From: Myxococcota bacterium
GTDB lineage: Bacteria > Myxococcota > Kuafuiibacteriia > Kuafuiibacteriales > Kuafuiibacteriaceae
Assembly (NCBI GenBank): GCA_028289325.1
Contig: JANQQN010000278.1
Location: forward strand, 1-64,000
Direction: 5' to 3'
DNA: 64,000 nucleotides
Positions 8,985 to 18,849 of this stretch are shown one piece after another. The position numbers were made by a program, and so were the translations under genes. The notes under the pieces were generated by a model. The model was not told the origin of the DNA. It did not search any database and saw nothing but the letters and a program-made list of their open reading frames with translations. Positions within the stretch are counted from its first letter, which is position 1. Each line of letters starts with the position of its first letter.

Positions 8985-10421
8985 TTAGCGACGAACCTCG
9001 ACCGGCAGCACCGCTCGGCGCAATCGCTCTTCGAGGCTGGCGCCCAGACCACCACCGACGGTGGTGTTGATCTCCGTTGGCGCCGTCGCCTCGAGGTGCT
9101 CGAGGAGCGCCCGGATCAAGGTGTTCAGGGTGTCCCGATGCTCCGGGATATCTGAGAGATCGCGATGCTCGGTCGGATCGGCTTCGAGATCAAAGAGCTG
9201 CAGTGTGGATCGAGGCCCGCCGTCCGGCGCGTAGCCGTCGAGTCGGTGACGGCCTCCCGATGAGTAGATCAGCTTGTAGCGAGCGGTTCGCACCGCGGCT
9301 TCCGCGTTGTCTGAGTATTCGATGAACACCTGGTCGCGATGGTGGTCGGTGTGGCCCCGAAGCAGGGGAAGAAGCGAGCGCCCTTGCACCGAAGGGGGTA
9401 CGGGAATCCTCAAGGCCTCGAGCACCGTAGGCAGAACATCGATCAGCTGCACCATCGCCGACACTCGCTGCCCTGCGGGGCCGAGGCCTGGCGCCCGCAC
9501 GATCAGAGCGACCCGAATCGCTTCTTCGTAACAGCAGTGCTTCTCGAATCGACCGTGTTCGCCGAGCAGGTATCCGTGGTCGCTGCTGAACACCACCATC
9601 GTATCATCGGCGTGTCCGGAGTCCGCGAGGCCCTGCAGAACGATGCCTATGTTGCGGTCGAGATACTCCACCGCGGCCGTGTAGGCGGCCGAGATGCCTT
9701 GCTTGTCCTGCTCGGTCAACTCCGCGAAGACCGCGGGGACCGTCGCTCGCTCGGACGCGGGGACCGTCGGTACCGGGAAGATGTCGAACAGGCGTCGGTT
9801 GCGGAACTCGATCGGAACTCGGAACGGCGAGTGGGTCTCGCAAAGTCCGACGTGAAGAAAGAACGGAGGCCGCGCTCGTCGCGTCAGGTACTCCGCGGCA
9901 CGATTCGCGTAGAACGTGCTCTGCATATCGCGGTCGGTGGCGCCGAACGGCAGCGCCGTGGCGTTCAGCCATTGGGCGGCCGGGGTACGGAACGGCCGCC
10001 AGGGCCCGAGCACCTCGAGCTCCGGCGGTATGGGGTCCGGGCCTTTGCTCTGCAGCCACTGCTGGTGATGGCGGCGCTCGATGACGTAGTCGAAGTCGTC
10101 TTCGCGAGGCGCGTAATAGTGGGTCTTGCCGACGGCGGCGACCTCATATCCATGTTGCTTGAGGTGTCTGTCGATGGTGACGGTCGCGTCCGGAAGCGGG
10201 GTCGGCGACAGGGTGACGCCGACCGTGCGAGGGTACTGACCGGCCCATGAAGACTGATTCGACGGCGTTGACAGTGGACAAGTACAGAAGGCTTCTTCGA
10301 ACAGCCAACCGTCGTCGGCGAGCGCGTCCATGACCGGCGTCGAGGCCCATCGGCCCCCGTACGGTCGGCTGATCCTCGGCGCGAAGTCGTCAGCGATAAC
10401 CCAGACCAAATTGCGCGGCAT
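8985..10421 (-). CDS. Sulfatase / alkaline phosphatase superfamily arylsulfatase-like protein
   Basis: MPRNLVWVIADDFAPR...; FSSDHGYLLGEHGRFEKHCCYEEAIRV; FGly-site equivalent is S-T-P-S-N. Confidence 0.87.
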   Translation of the reverse strand: MPRNLVWVIADDFAPRISRPYGGRWASTPVMDALADDGWLFEEAFCTCPLSTPSNQSSWAGQYPRTVGVTLSPTPLPDATVTIDRHLKQHGYEVAAVGKTHYYAPREDDFDYVIERRHHQQWLQSKGPDPIPPELEVLGPWRPFRTPAAQWLNATALPFGATDRDMQSTFYANRAAEYLTRRARPPFFLHVGLCETHSPFRVPIEFRNRRLFDIFPVPTVPASERATVPAVFAELTEQDKQGISAAYTAAVEYLDRNIGIVLQGLADSGHADDTMVVFSSDHGYLLGEHGRFEKHCCYEEAIRVALIVRAPGLGPAGQRVSAMVQLIDVLPTVLEALRIPVPPSVQGRSLLPLLRGHTDHHRDQVFIEYSDNAEAAVRTARYKLIYSSGGRHRLDGYAPDGGPRSTLQLFDLEADPTEHRDLSDIPEHRDTLNTLIRALLEHLEATAPTEINTTVGGGLGASLEERLRRAVLPVEVRR

Positions 10422-10586
10422 ATCCACCGCAGGGTAGCAGCCGCTCCCCTTCGACTGAAGCATTCACGCTCACTATGGACGATATAGCGATGGGTGTCGA
10501 TCAATCATCGAGTCGATGTCTGTAACACCTCATCGGTCTATGCCGGCGATAGGCAAACAGATGCGAGCGTATCGTCACCCGAACGC

Positions 10587-11315
10587 ATGCGTATCAGATC
10601 CTCTTTCTTCGCCATCCTGCTCCTCGGGTGCTTTGCCTGTGGCGATCTCTTCGGGGGAGGAAGCTATGACGACGATGGCGATCCGCAGTCGGACGCCGGC
10701 GTGTCCGGGGGTGGGAACGACGTCGACGTAGACGCCGGCGGAAACGACGAAGTGGGGGCCAATGACGATGCCGGCGCTGGCGTCGATGCCGGCGTCGACG
10801 ACGGCATCGACGGTGCCAGCTGCTTGATCGTGGATGAGGATGGCAACGAGCCCGAGAACTGCGACCAGTGCGTCTTTTCGCGGCTCGAGGCCGACGATCT
10901 CATCCTGGTCGTCGCAGATCTCGCTCGCGTCGACTGCCAGCCGGGTTTCGATGATGAGCTGTTGCTTCTGCAACAAGACCTGCCGAACCAGGTGGCGATC
11001 CAGGTCGATCGCCTGGACTTCGTCGCGGAGAGCGCCCAACTGCCGTTCTTGGACGCGTTCGGTCGTGTCTGCGACTTCGGTGAAGCGTTGCCGGAAATCG
11101 ACGTCGAGGCGTGCAAACTCCTGCAGACGGACTTCTGTCGGCTGCCGATTCAGGGTGTCGAGGTCGCCGCGGTCGTGACCAGCGATCTGGCCGGTCGAGA
11201 CGGGTTCGACGAGGGCAGCGGAACGGTTGATCTCGAGCTCGGCTGCGACCCCACGCAGTTCGATAACTGCGTCTGCAGCGCGCGATACGACGTGAACTTC
11301 GCCGAGCCGCAATGA
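10587..11315 (+). CDS. Asp/Gly-rich lipoprotein of unknown function
   Basis: MRIRSSFFAILLLGCFACGD lipobox, then acidic linker DVDAGGNDEVGANDDAGAGVDAGVDDGID. Confidence 0.72.
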   Translation: MRIRSSFFAILLLGCFACGDLFGGGSYDDDGDPQSDAGVSGGGNDVDVDAGGNDEVGANDDAGAGVDAGVDDGIDGASCLIVDEDGNEPENCDQCVFSRLEADDLILVVADLARVDCQPGFDDELLLLQQDLPNQVAIQVDRLDFVAESAQLPFLDAFGRVCDFGEALPEIDVEACKLLQTDFCRLPIQGVEVAAVVTSDLAGRDGFDEGSGTVDLELGCDPTQFDNCVCSARYDVNFAEPQ

Positions 11316-11321
11316 GCGATC

Positions 11322-11336
11322 GCGGCCATAGGCCGC
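11322..11336. terminator. Short hairpin between convergent genes
   Basis: GCGGCC-ATA-GGCCGC. Confidence 0.35.
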
Positions 11337-11418
11337 CTCCCGTGCCGGAACCTGAGCCTCAGTTGTCAGTACTCGAAGCCATCCGCCGCCGGAATGGGCA
11401 GCCGCTGTAAGGAGGGGA

Positions 11419-12417
11419 TCAGGCGCGGTTCGAGAGCGCGCGAATGAAGCCTTCGGGGTCATCGATCGACAGCCCGATCGAGCGCATTGAAGCCCTGATT
11501 CCCATCGGCCCCGTGGCCTCGACCGGCGCCCGCAGCTGGATGTGAACGGTTTCGAACAGGGGCCGGCAAAGATTGCGGTGGCCGGACCGGGGCTCCTGCC
11601 CCGAGCGGTCAACCGATTCGATCAGGGCGCGGTCGACGACCACCTGCCAGCGTATGCCCACTGTGATGTCGATCTTGTCGTCGTCGACACGAACCGGCCG
11701 CAGGCGAAGGGCCTGCACGTCGGCGACCAGCCACAACAGGCTATAGATGGACGTCGCGGTCAGGATCCAAGCCACCCCATCGCTGTAGGGCGCCACCAAT
11801 AGGTGGATGAGGACGGTTTCGATAGCCACCAGGACCCCCAACGCCCCGGTCAACACGAACGCACCGCCCTCGCGATAGGCGGTGAAGCATCGGTCGTCCT
11901 TAGGGGCCTCTTGGCGCCACCCGGTCATCGCGAAACCGATGACCGAAAGCTCGCTGGCCACCCATGGCGCGGCGACCCCCAACTTGAGCTTCGCCTGCAG
12001 CGCTTGGGTTAGCGCTTCTCGGGCGGGAACGCCGGCGTCGATGAGCGCGCGGCGATACCGGCTAGCGTCCGCGACGGCCCAGGCGACGAGCGTGACGACC
12101 CCGAACCGCGTCGCGACGGCCAAAGACACGAAGACCGGGCTTGCCGTCAGTCCGTTGTCGGGAAACAGGATGGTCGCCGCGTTGAAACCGATGGCCACGA
12201 CCCCCATCCCGGCGCGCAGCAAGTCTCGGCTTTCGAAGCCACCGAGCCACCACAAGACAAACACGCTGGTCAAAGTGAGGTCGAACAGGAGGCCGGCAGC
12301 CATCAGCTCGGGACGATGCGTCCAAATCGGCGCTCGGGTGACCGTGGCGACCATCGCGTAGATGGTCGCCACCAACAGAAGGGCCAGCCGCGGCCGCTGC
12401 ATGCGTCTGATGAGCAT
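11419..12417 (-). CDS. Hypothetical integral membrane protein
   Basis: MLIRRMQRPRLALLLVATIYAMVATVTRAP... multiple TM helices. Confidence 0.65.
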   Translation of the reverse strand: MLIRRMQRPRLALLLVATIYAMVATVTRAPIWTHRPELMAAGLLFDLTLTSVFVLWWLGGFESRDLLRAGMGVVAIGFNAATILFPDNGLTASPVFVSLAVATRFGVVTLVAWAVADASRYRRALIDAGVPAREALTQALQAKLKLGVAAPWVASELSVIGFAMTGWRQEAPKDDRCFTAYREGGAFVLTGALGVLVAIETVLIHLLVAPYSDGVAWILTATSIYSLLWLVADVQALRLRPVRVDDDKIDITVGIRWQVVVDRALIESVDRSGQEPRSGHRNLCRPLFETVHIQLRAPVEATGPMGIRASMRSIGLSIDDPEGFIRALSNRA

Positions 12418-12632
12418 GAGACACTGTAGCCGAACCAGGACGCGAAGGATGTACCGCAGACGGCCTAGAATCGATGGCGCCGGCCGTCGAGGAAGTATCT
12501 GTACGCGGCGATCCGTCACCGCTGGTAGAGCTGGTCGGCCAGTGAGGTGTCCAAACACTGGGAGAGCCCGCGGGGCACGGTATTGAGCCTCGCTCACCGG
12601 GCCAAGGCTCGAATCGATGCCACCGCCGAGTC

Positions 12633-14081
12633 CTAGGGGGTCACCACACCCAAGCGGCCTTCGTTGAACATGAGGGTCGGATCATGATCGCCGGTGTGGG
12701 TGATGGGACCGTTGGTCGTGGAGAAGAACAAGACGCGCCCGTCTGCGGTCGCCGCGAGGTCCCAGACCGTCGAGTGACGGGCGCTGGTGATCGTCCAGAC
12801 GGTACCGATGGTTCCGTCCAGCTCGACAGGGAGGATGAATCCGTCTCCGAAGCTCACCACGCTTCCGGTGTCCACCGAACGCGAACCGAGAACTCCCGCA
12901 ACGCAGACCAGACCCTGGCCGCACGGCGCGACGGCTTCGACCCATTCGTCTTCCTCGCCGCCGAACGCGGTTGATAACGTGGTCGATCCCGTCATGTCGA
13001 CGATGCTGAGCGCTACGTCGTACTGCGCCGTGTCGTTGGGACTTGGTGTCTTTTCGACGGAGACCACCGAGGCGACCACGGCGTGGTCGTCGACGACGGT
13101 GAGTTTCGGCAGTCGTTCGCAGGCCGCGGTCGGCACGACCCAATAGGTGCGTTCGCCGCTGTCCGAGATGCGAACCACCAAGACATCCGCACACGTCGGG
13201 ACCTCGGGAAGGGCGAGATCGAGTCCGTAGTGCAGGTTGATCGCCGCGATGGTCCCTTTGGCGACCGCCGCCGCGACGACCACCCCGCCATCGATGGCGA
13301 CAGGGTCGGTCACCGCCTGCTTCCCGAGGTCGATGGCGCGTAAGATATCTTCCAGAGGGCTGCCGGGCCCGATGCCGGGGATCGTGACCCGCGGAAAGAG
13401 CGGCCGACTCCAGTCGGCGGACAGGTCGTCGTCGAGTCGCGCGATGAAGTTGGCGCCCACGTTGATCACCGCGTACAGCCCATCGGCGGCCGGTGCGGCT
13501 CCGTTCAAGACCCGCACTCGGCGGTCGTCGTTCACCGTCCCCGTGACCTCCCCATCGTCGTTCAGGGTGTAGCTGGTCACCGTCCGTGCTTCGGCCGGCC
13601 ACGGCGTTTCGATGTGCGCCCCGTCCGCGGCTTCGGTCGCAAAGCACACGCCGTCGCGCTGAGGGCCGCACCCGTTACGCCACCCGGTCAGATGGCCGCT
13701 GGCGTGAAGGAGGATGTCGATAGGCTGGTCGGCGGCGATCGTCGAGCTGGCGACCATGACGCCGTCGGCGTCGAAGCGGTCCACATGAGCGGTGCCTGCA
13801 TGGTCATCGGGGCCGGTGTGGCTGCGCCACAGCAGCCAACTTGCACCGTTCACATCGGCGACGACACGGTATCCGGTGGCGCGAAACTCATCGCCGATCC
13901 GGCGCGCGAGTCCGCCCGGGTCCAGGCCCTCCAGGGCGCTGAAGGCCGTGCAGACCGGTTCGACGCACGACGGGTTATCGGGGGCGGACGAATCGTCCCC
14001 GGCATCGCCGCAGCTCGCGGCGACGAATACGATGAGGCCGGCGACACGCCAGCGGGAGAACGCAGAGTTCGAGGTGTTCAT
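12633..14081 (-). CDS. Hypothetical lipoprotein
   Basis: MNTSNSAFSRWRVAGLIVFVAASCGDAGDD lipobox; long uninterrupted frame. Confidence 0.72.
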   Translation of the reverse strand: MNTSNSAFSRWRVAGLIVFVAASCGDAGDDSSAPDNPSCVEPVCTAFSALEGLDPGGLARRIGDEFRATGYRVVADVNGASWLLWRSHTGPDDHAGTAHVDRFDADGVMVASSTIAADQPIDILLHASGHLTGWRNGCGPQRDGVCFATEAADGAHIETPWPAEARTVTSYTLNDDGEVTGTVNDDRRVRVLNGAAPAADGLYAVINVGANFIARLDDDLSADWSRPLFPRVTIPGIGPGSPLEDILRAIDLGKQAVTDPVAIDGGVVVAAAVAKGTIAAINLHYGLDLALPEVPTCADVLVVRISDSGERTYWVVPTAACERLPKLTVVDDHAVVASVVSVEKTPSPNDTAQYDVALSIVDMTGSTTLSTAFGGEEDEWVEAVAPCGQGLVCVAGVLGSRSVDTGSVVSFGDGFILPVELDGTIGTVWTITSARHSTVWDLAATADGRVLFFSTTNGPITHTGDHDPTLMFNEGRLGVVTP

Positions 14082-14329
14082 GGTGGCCGGGCCAAGCAAT
14101 CGAAGTGCCACTCGCGAGCGCTGCGCCATATGAGCGAGTCCACAGTTTTCTGAGCGTCGGCGCCTCACAGGGCTGGGGCTGGGGGGCGGCGAGGAACTAT
14201 ACCTGGAATCGGCGATGACTATACGCGCGGGTAGCGGCCTCATCGCGCGCCTTCTTCGCGGCGTGACGCCGACCACCGGGGCGTCTACTCCCGATCGGGG
14301 ACTCACGCCTGCCGCCCGAGCGGTGTACT

Positions 14330-15157
14330 GTGTCGACGATGGGTAAGACCAAGCTCGCCCTCTTCGTCGTCGTCCTCGCCGGTATCGCGGTGGTCGCCAG
14401 CGCGTCCGATGCTTGGGCGACGTACAGCGCCCCGCTGACCGAGGTCCGCATCGAAGAGACCAAGTACCTCCATACGCCGAGCATCGTTCGCGCGGCCGAG
14501 CAGCGGAGCACCTCGGCTACCGACATCGACTTGACGGGCTGGGGGGCTCAGTACCTCGGGCAGTACGAGTGGGACTTCGGATTCGGTCTGCTGGTGGGGG
14601 TCGCCGGCGGCTACGCGGAGGTCGATGGTCTCGTAGGGACCGAAGGGCAGCTCGGCGAAGTGCCGGTGGAGGTTCGTACCGAGGGCTATTGGCTCGGCTC
14701 GCAGCTGCGTGCTTATCAAATGGTCTGGCGGTCCGACGTGGACATCGAAGTCGAGCGCCCGTCGGCGCTGACGCTCTTCGTCAATGTCCGTACCCTGTTC
14801 TACGCAACGACGGGCCAAGCCGTCGACCAGCGGCCCGCGGAGCTCCGCTTCTTTACGCTGACGGGGGGCATCGGCGCGATGGCCGAATGGTCGATCAGCG
14901 ACTACATCTCCATCTGTCCCTATGCGTGGCTGACGCCGGGGGTCACCGGCGCCCTCAACTATATCGTTGGGGAGCAAGACCTGACGGTGAACGAAGGCTT
15001 CACGCTTCGGAATCCTTTCCTGGTCGGCGTCGATCTCTGGGTGTATACGACGCCGCCCAACTGGACCGACCACGTGTCCTTGTCGGTCCTCGGCTCTTTT
15101 GTCGATACCGAAGGCGACGACCTCGCCATCTCGGTCGTGTTTGGCTACACGTTCTGA
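14330..15157 (+). CDS. Secreted protein, probable outer-membrane beta-barrel
   Basis: Signal peptide LALFVVVLAGIAVVASASDAWA; alternating hydrophobic pattern; C-terminal ...VVFGYTF. Confidence 0.68.
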   Translation: MSTMGKTKLALFVVVLAGIAVVASASDAWATYSAPLTEVRIEETKYLHTPSIVRAAEQRSTSATDIDLTGWGAQYLGQYEWDFGFGLLVGVAGGYAEVDGLVGTEGQLGEVPVEVRTEGYWLGSQLRAYQMVWRSDVDIEVERPSALTLFVNVRTLFYATTGQAVDQRPAELRFFTLTGGIGAMAEWSISDYISICPYAWLTPGVTGALNYIVGEQDLTVNEGFTLRNPFLVGVDLWVYTTPPNWTDHVSLSVLGSFVDTEGDDLAISVVFGYTF

Positions 15158-15271
15158 TCCCTGTTTTGGTTCTCCGCTTTTGATGAAGCCTGGAAGGTCG
15201 GCGCGGAGGGCGACTGCGGCGCCTACTGGGGGTTCTGGACCGCCGAAGGCGAGCTGAAGAGTCGCGAGTGA
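15158..15271 (+). pseudogene. C-terminal remnant of a GH17-type glucanase/glucan synthase
   Basis: Frame after the 15155-15157 stop reads SLFWFSAFDEAWKVGAEGDCGAYWGFWTAEGELKSRE*, resembling the FDEPWK...EG..G.YWGLW tail of GH17 proteins. Confidence 0.6.
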
Positions 15272-15317
15272 GTCGGCGCGATGATCGATTCGCCGGGCGA
15301 AGTCGACGTTGATCCCG

Positions 15318-17234
15318 CTACCTGCCGCCCAAAACGAGACTCGGCGCGAGCGATGCGGCTCGTTGTCGCGCCGCATCAGCCTGTTTCGAGTCGCCCGCGC
15401 GACCGTAGAGCTCGGCGAGCTGCAGCCAAGGCCGAGGGTCCGACGGCCATCGCTGCACCAGCGCCCGTAGCCCTTTGATCTGAAAGGCGACGTTGCCCAA
15501 GCGGCGGGCGGTCATGAATCTGAGGTGCCACGGCTGCTCGGCGGCGGGAAACGCGTCGATGATCACTTGCGTGTCGGACACGACCCGCCGGAGGTCGCCC
15601 TCGAGCAAAGCCAACCGCGCTCGACCCATGAGCGCGCCCGGATGACCAGGGTCGATCCGCAGCGCGTCGTTGAACGCTGCACGGGCCTCGCGGGGCTGGC
15701 CTTGGGCCAGCAGCGACATCGCGCGGAGCTGGTGGAAGGTCGGCCAACGTTCGACCGGGCGCAGGGGAGCGGGCGCCGTCGCCCGCACCGCGTCTCGGTG
15801 GCCGGGGGGCGGAAACCGCGCGAAGAGCGCGGCGGCTCGCTCGGGCTGGCCGACCTGCATCCAGCCCATGGCCAGCACGCCGTCTCGCCACCGGCGACCT
15901 TCCTTGGTCTTGAGCGCCGCGCGGAGGCGGTCGTCGTCCCAAAGACGGAGCGGACGACCGACCGCGGACACGGCGCGGAAGGGGACCGCGCGGGGTTCGG
16001 GAATCCGCCGTCGGATGAAATGGTCGGTCGATCGGACGCCGGGAAGATCGAAGGGTTGGCTGCGCCGGAGGTGACAGTCGATGCACCCGCGAGGGCTCCG
16101 GGCCTTCGGGCGGGTTCCGGTCTTCAACGCATCAGGTCGGCCGCAGGCGCGATGTCGAGCGGTACCGCGGTCCTTGTCGGTGACGTGACACCCGAGACAG
16201 GCGGCCTCGAGGCGGGGCAGCCCCTGGTCGCGAACCCCGCGGTGCGGGTCATGACAGGTGGTGCAGGTCATCGCCTGGCTCCGGCGAAAGCACTCGGATA
16301 GCGCCAAGCGCTCGACCTGACCGACGAAGCGAAAGTCGTCGCCCGGCGGCGACGAGGCCACCAGGACCGGGACCTGCGCCGCTAACGGACGGTCCACGGC
16401 GGGACGGCCATCGGCGAGGCGCAGGCGTACGTCGCCCTGTAGATGGCAGCGAGCGCAGACATCCCGCTGCTGCGCGGGCGAGAGCTTCGAAAGTGAGCGA
16501 AGCGCAGGACCGCTTTCGTCGCCTTCGTTCATCTGCCGCACGTGGCTGGACGTGTCCCCGTGGCATGCGTCGCAGGTAAGGGGTTGCAGGTGGCGAAACG
16601 CGCTGGGGCCGAGCGCATGCGCGGGAAACACTCGGCCTTCGTCCGCGGAGGCTCCGGGCAGCGACCCGATCCGGGAGTCCGTATGGCAGTCTAAACAGTC
16701 TTCGGTCAGCGGCATGTTGAGGCCCGCAGGGCGAGCCGAGTGTTCGAAGGGCGCGAGTTCGAGACCGTGTCCGGTCACGGTCTCGACCGGCGCGAAGAAC
16801 AGACGGTTGACCGGGCGCCCGGACACCGGGTCGAGCTCGACGGTCGCCCACGATGTATCGAGGATCCCCGCCCCGATCCTTCCCACGACCTGCTGGCGGC
16901 GAACGCCACCGTCGCGGGCGGTCGCTTCGAGCACGGTTCGGTCGCCTCGGGTGACGAAGCGATAGTTCTGACCGGTGCGGGGGTTCGCGATGCCCCCTCG
17001 GGGCGGCGTCTCTATCGGTCCGAGGCTTTCGGCCATCCCGTGGCGGATGTAGGCCTCATAGACGTCGGGATGGCAGTCTCCGCACACCTTCATGCCCTCG
17101 GGTTGGGCGTGTGCAGTCGCGGCCGTGGCCACGACGATCGCGAGCGCAAGGCAGCCGTGGACACCGCGCGGGGTCGGCCCCTCGATATCGGTACGCAACC
17201 CCACGATGGTAGCGAAGCCCGCACACCGCGCCAA
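15318..17234 (-). CDS. Multiheme c-type cytochrome with C-terminal TPR-like region
   Basis: Seven CXXCH motifs (CGDCH, CLDCH, CDACH, CARCH, CTTCH, CLGCH, CIDCH); TPR-like ARAAFNDALRIDPGHPGALMGRARLALLEGD. Confidence 0.87.
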   Translation of the reverse strand: MARCAGFATIVGLRTDIEGPTPRGVHGCLALAIVVATAATAHAQPEGMKVCGDCHPDVYEAYIRHGMAESLGPIETPPRGGIANPRTGQNYRFVTRGDRTVLEATARDGGVRRQQVVGRIGAGILDTSWATVELDPVSGRPVNRLFFAPVETVTGHGLELAPFEHSARPAGLNMPLTEDCLDCHTDSRIGSLPGASADEGRVFPAHALGPSAFRHLQPLTCDACHGDTSSHVRQMNEGDESGPALRSLSKLSPAQQRDVCARCHLQGDVRLRLADGRPAVDRPLAAQVPVLVASSPPGDDFRFVGQVERLALSECFRRSQAMTCTTCHDPHRGVRDQGLPRLEAACLGCHVTDKDRGTARHRACGRPDALKTGTRPKARSPRGCIDCHLRRSQPFDLPGVRSTDHFIRRRIPEPRAVPFRAVSAVGRPLRLWDDDRLRAALKTKEGRRWRDGVLAMGWMQVGQPERAAALFARFPPPGHRDAVRATAPAPLRPVERWPTFHQLRAMSLLAQGQPREARAAFNDALRIDPGHPGALMGRARLALLEGDLRRVVSDTQVIIDAFPAAEQPWHLRFMTARRLGNVAFQIKGLRALVQRWPSDPRPWLQLAELYGRAGDSKQADAARQRAASLAPSLVLGGR

Positions 17235-17270
17235 GGTGGTGAGGTGTGCGGTCCGGTTGGCGAAGAGGCG

Positions 17271-18767
17271 TCAAAAAGGCCACGGATCGAACATCGGTCC
17301 ATCCTTTCGGGGATCTGGCGACTCGTCGTTTCGAGAGAGCGGTCGGCACAACCCAAGTCCGTGGTCTCGGCCGACCCCCAGGATCAACGGGCCGCGAACC
17401 GGATACGGGAACTCGAGGCGGGCGTGGAACAGCGGCCGCTGACCGGAGGTGGGGGCGTCAGCGGTGGCGGTGGGTCCGGGGTACGGGGGAAAGAAACGGG
17501 TGTGGATGCTGCCGGGCAGCACGCTGGCTCGCTTCACCTCGACCGCGGTGGAGCCCGGCAGGCCGAGGCGCCGACACTCGGCGACGAACGCGGCGTGGAG
17601 GGCGTCCGCGTCGAGGGGCTCGGTCGGCGTCGCTGTGCCCAGCGCGACCGGGGTCGCCGTGGCCCACACTCGGCTCGGTGCGCACCATGTCGAGGGCCGC
17701 AGCGACGGATTTGGCGGGACATCGAGGATCCGTCGCAAGGGCCACGGTCGTGGAGTGAGGGGAAGGATCAGGCGGGGCCCTTCGTTCGCCAGGCCTGGAT
17801 CATCGTCGGTTCTCGCCGTGAGCTCCCACCGAATGATGCCTCGAAGAACGTCGCGGCGCGCGACAAGATCCAGGTCGCGCGGCCAGATCACCGCGACGCC
17901 AACGAGAGGAACGGTCGCTTGCGGACGGGAGACCAGGGGCAGCGGAACGACGGCGACCGTCGGGCCGTCGTCGCCGTTCCTCAGGACGGTAGGGGGCGGC
18001 TGGCCCGCATAGTGGGCCAGGGTGGCTCGAAAACGCTGCGAGATCTCGACACAGCGGACGGCGGATAGCGCGCTGCTTCCGGCGCCCGCGAAGACGATCC
18101 AGTCTCGGCCGAGGCGCGAGGCCTCGGGGGCTTCTGTTGGCATGGGGGGCTCCCGACGGGGTCCGATGGATCTACCGCGTGAACGCGCGCGGGGCCGAGG
18201 ACGGCGCTCCGCGGGGCGCGGTGGAAACGACAAGGCGCGCTGGATGAGCGACGCCAGGGCCGCTTGAAGCGCGGCCGGAGGCGCCCGGCGCCACATCAGG
18301 CGGAGTCGAGGAGGATCGGGCGCGTCGACCGAATAGAGCTGGCGGCGATGCGGCCGAAGCTCGACGAGCAGGCGCTGGGCTCGCTCGAGGGCCGCCACCA
18401 GCGCTGTCGACAGCTGGGCTTGGCGAGCGCTCATGACGTCTCGGCGCTCCAACGACGTCCGCAGGCGTTCGACGGATTCGCGGGTCGGGGACCCCGGGTT
18501 CCGCAGGTGGATTCGGCTCGTCGGTACGTAAACCGAACTTGCGGTGGGGCGAGAAGCGAGCGAAGCGATGACCACCGGCGGCCGGGATGAGATCCACTCC
18601 AAGGCGACCCGATCGATGGCCGACGGCTCGCCCTCCTCGGCGGGAGACGGCACCTCGACGGGCTCCACGCTATACTCTTCGCCACGCTCGGTTCGCTCGA
18701 GGGTCCGCCTTCGCGTCACCACGAACCGGTCGCCGCGCCGTTCGATCTGCAGCTCAAACATCACCAT
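17271..18767 (-). CDS. Csb2-like (GSU0054 family, type I-U/I-G Cas5-Cas6 fusion) protein, divergent
   Basis: C-term FHARLEFPYPVRGPLILGVGRDHGLGLCRPL matches the Gly-rich terminal signature of Csb2; N-half ALEWISSRPPVVIASL...YVP also Csb2-like. Start MVMFELQIERRGDRF. Confidence 0.65.
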   Translation of the reverse strand: MVMFELQIERRGDRFVVTRRRTLERTERGEEYSVEPVEVPSPAEEGEPSAIDRVALEWISSRPPVVIASLASRPTASSVYVPTSRIHLRNPGSPTRESVERLRTSLERRDVMSARQAQLSTALVAALERAQRLLVELRPHRRQLYSVDAPDPPRLRLMWRRAPPAALQAALASLIQRALSFPPRPAERRPRPRARSRGRSIGPRREPPMPTEAPEASRLGRDWIVFAGAGSSALSAVRCVEISQRFRATLAHYAGQPPPTVLRNGDDGPTVAVVPLPLVSRPQATVPLVGVAVIWPRDLDLVARRDVLRGIIRWELTARTDDDPGLANEGPRLILPLTPRPWPLRRILDVPPNPSLRPSTWCAPSRVWATATPVALGTATPTEPLDADALHAAFVAECRRLGLPGSTAVEVKRASVLPGSIHTRFFPPYPGPTATADAPTSGQRPLFHARLEFPYPVRGPLILGVGRDHGLGLCRPLSRNDESPDPRKDGPMFDPWPF

Positions 18768-18849
18768 CCTCCCTGAAGCAGGGCGGGTGGCTATATGTCG
18801 TCGGGGATGGACTTCGAACCGCGGTCGGTTGTCGTGGCTCGTCAGGTGT

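Noticed and set aside
16740-18068. 442-aa plus-strand ORF
   Set aside because: Antisense to cytochrome and Csb2-like genes; low-complexity shadow frame.
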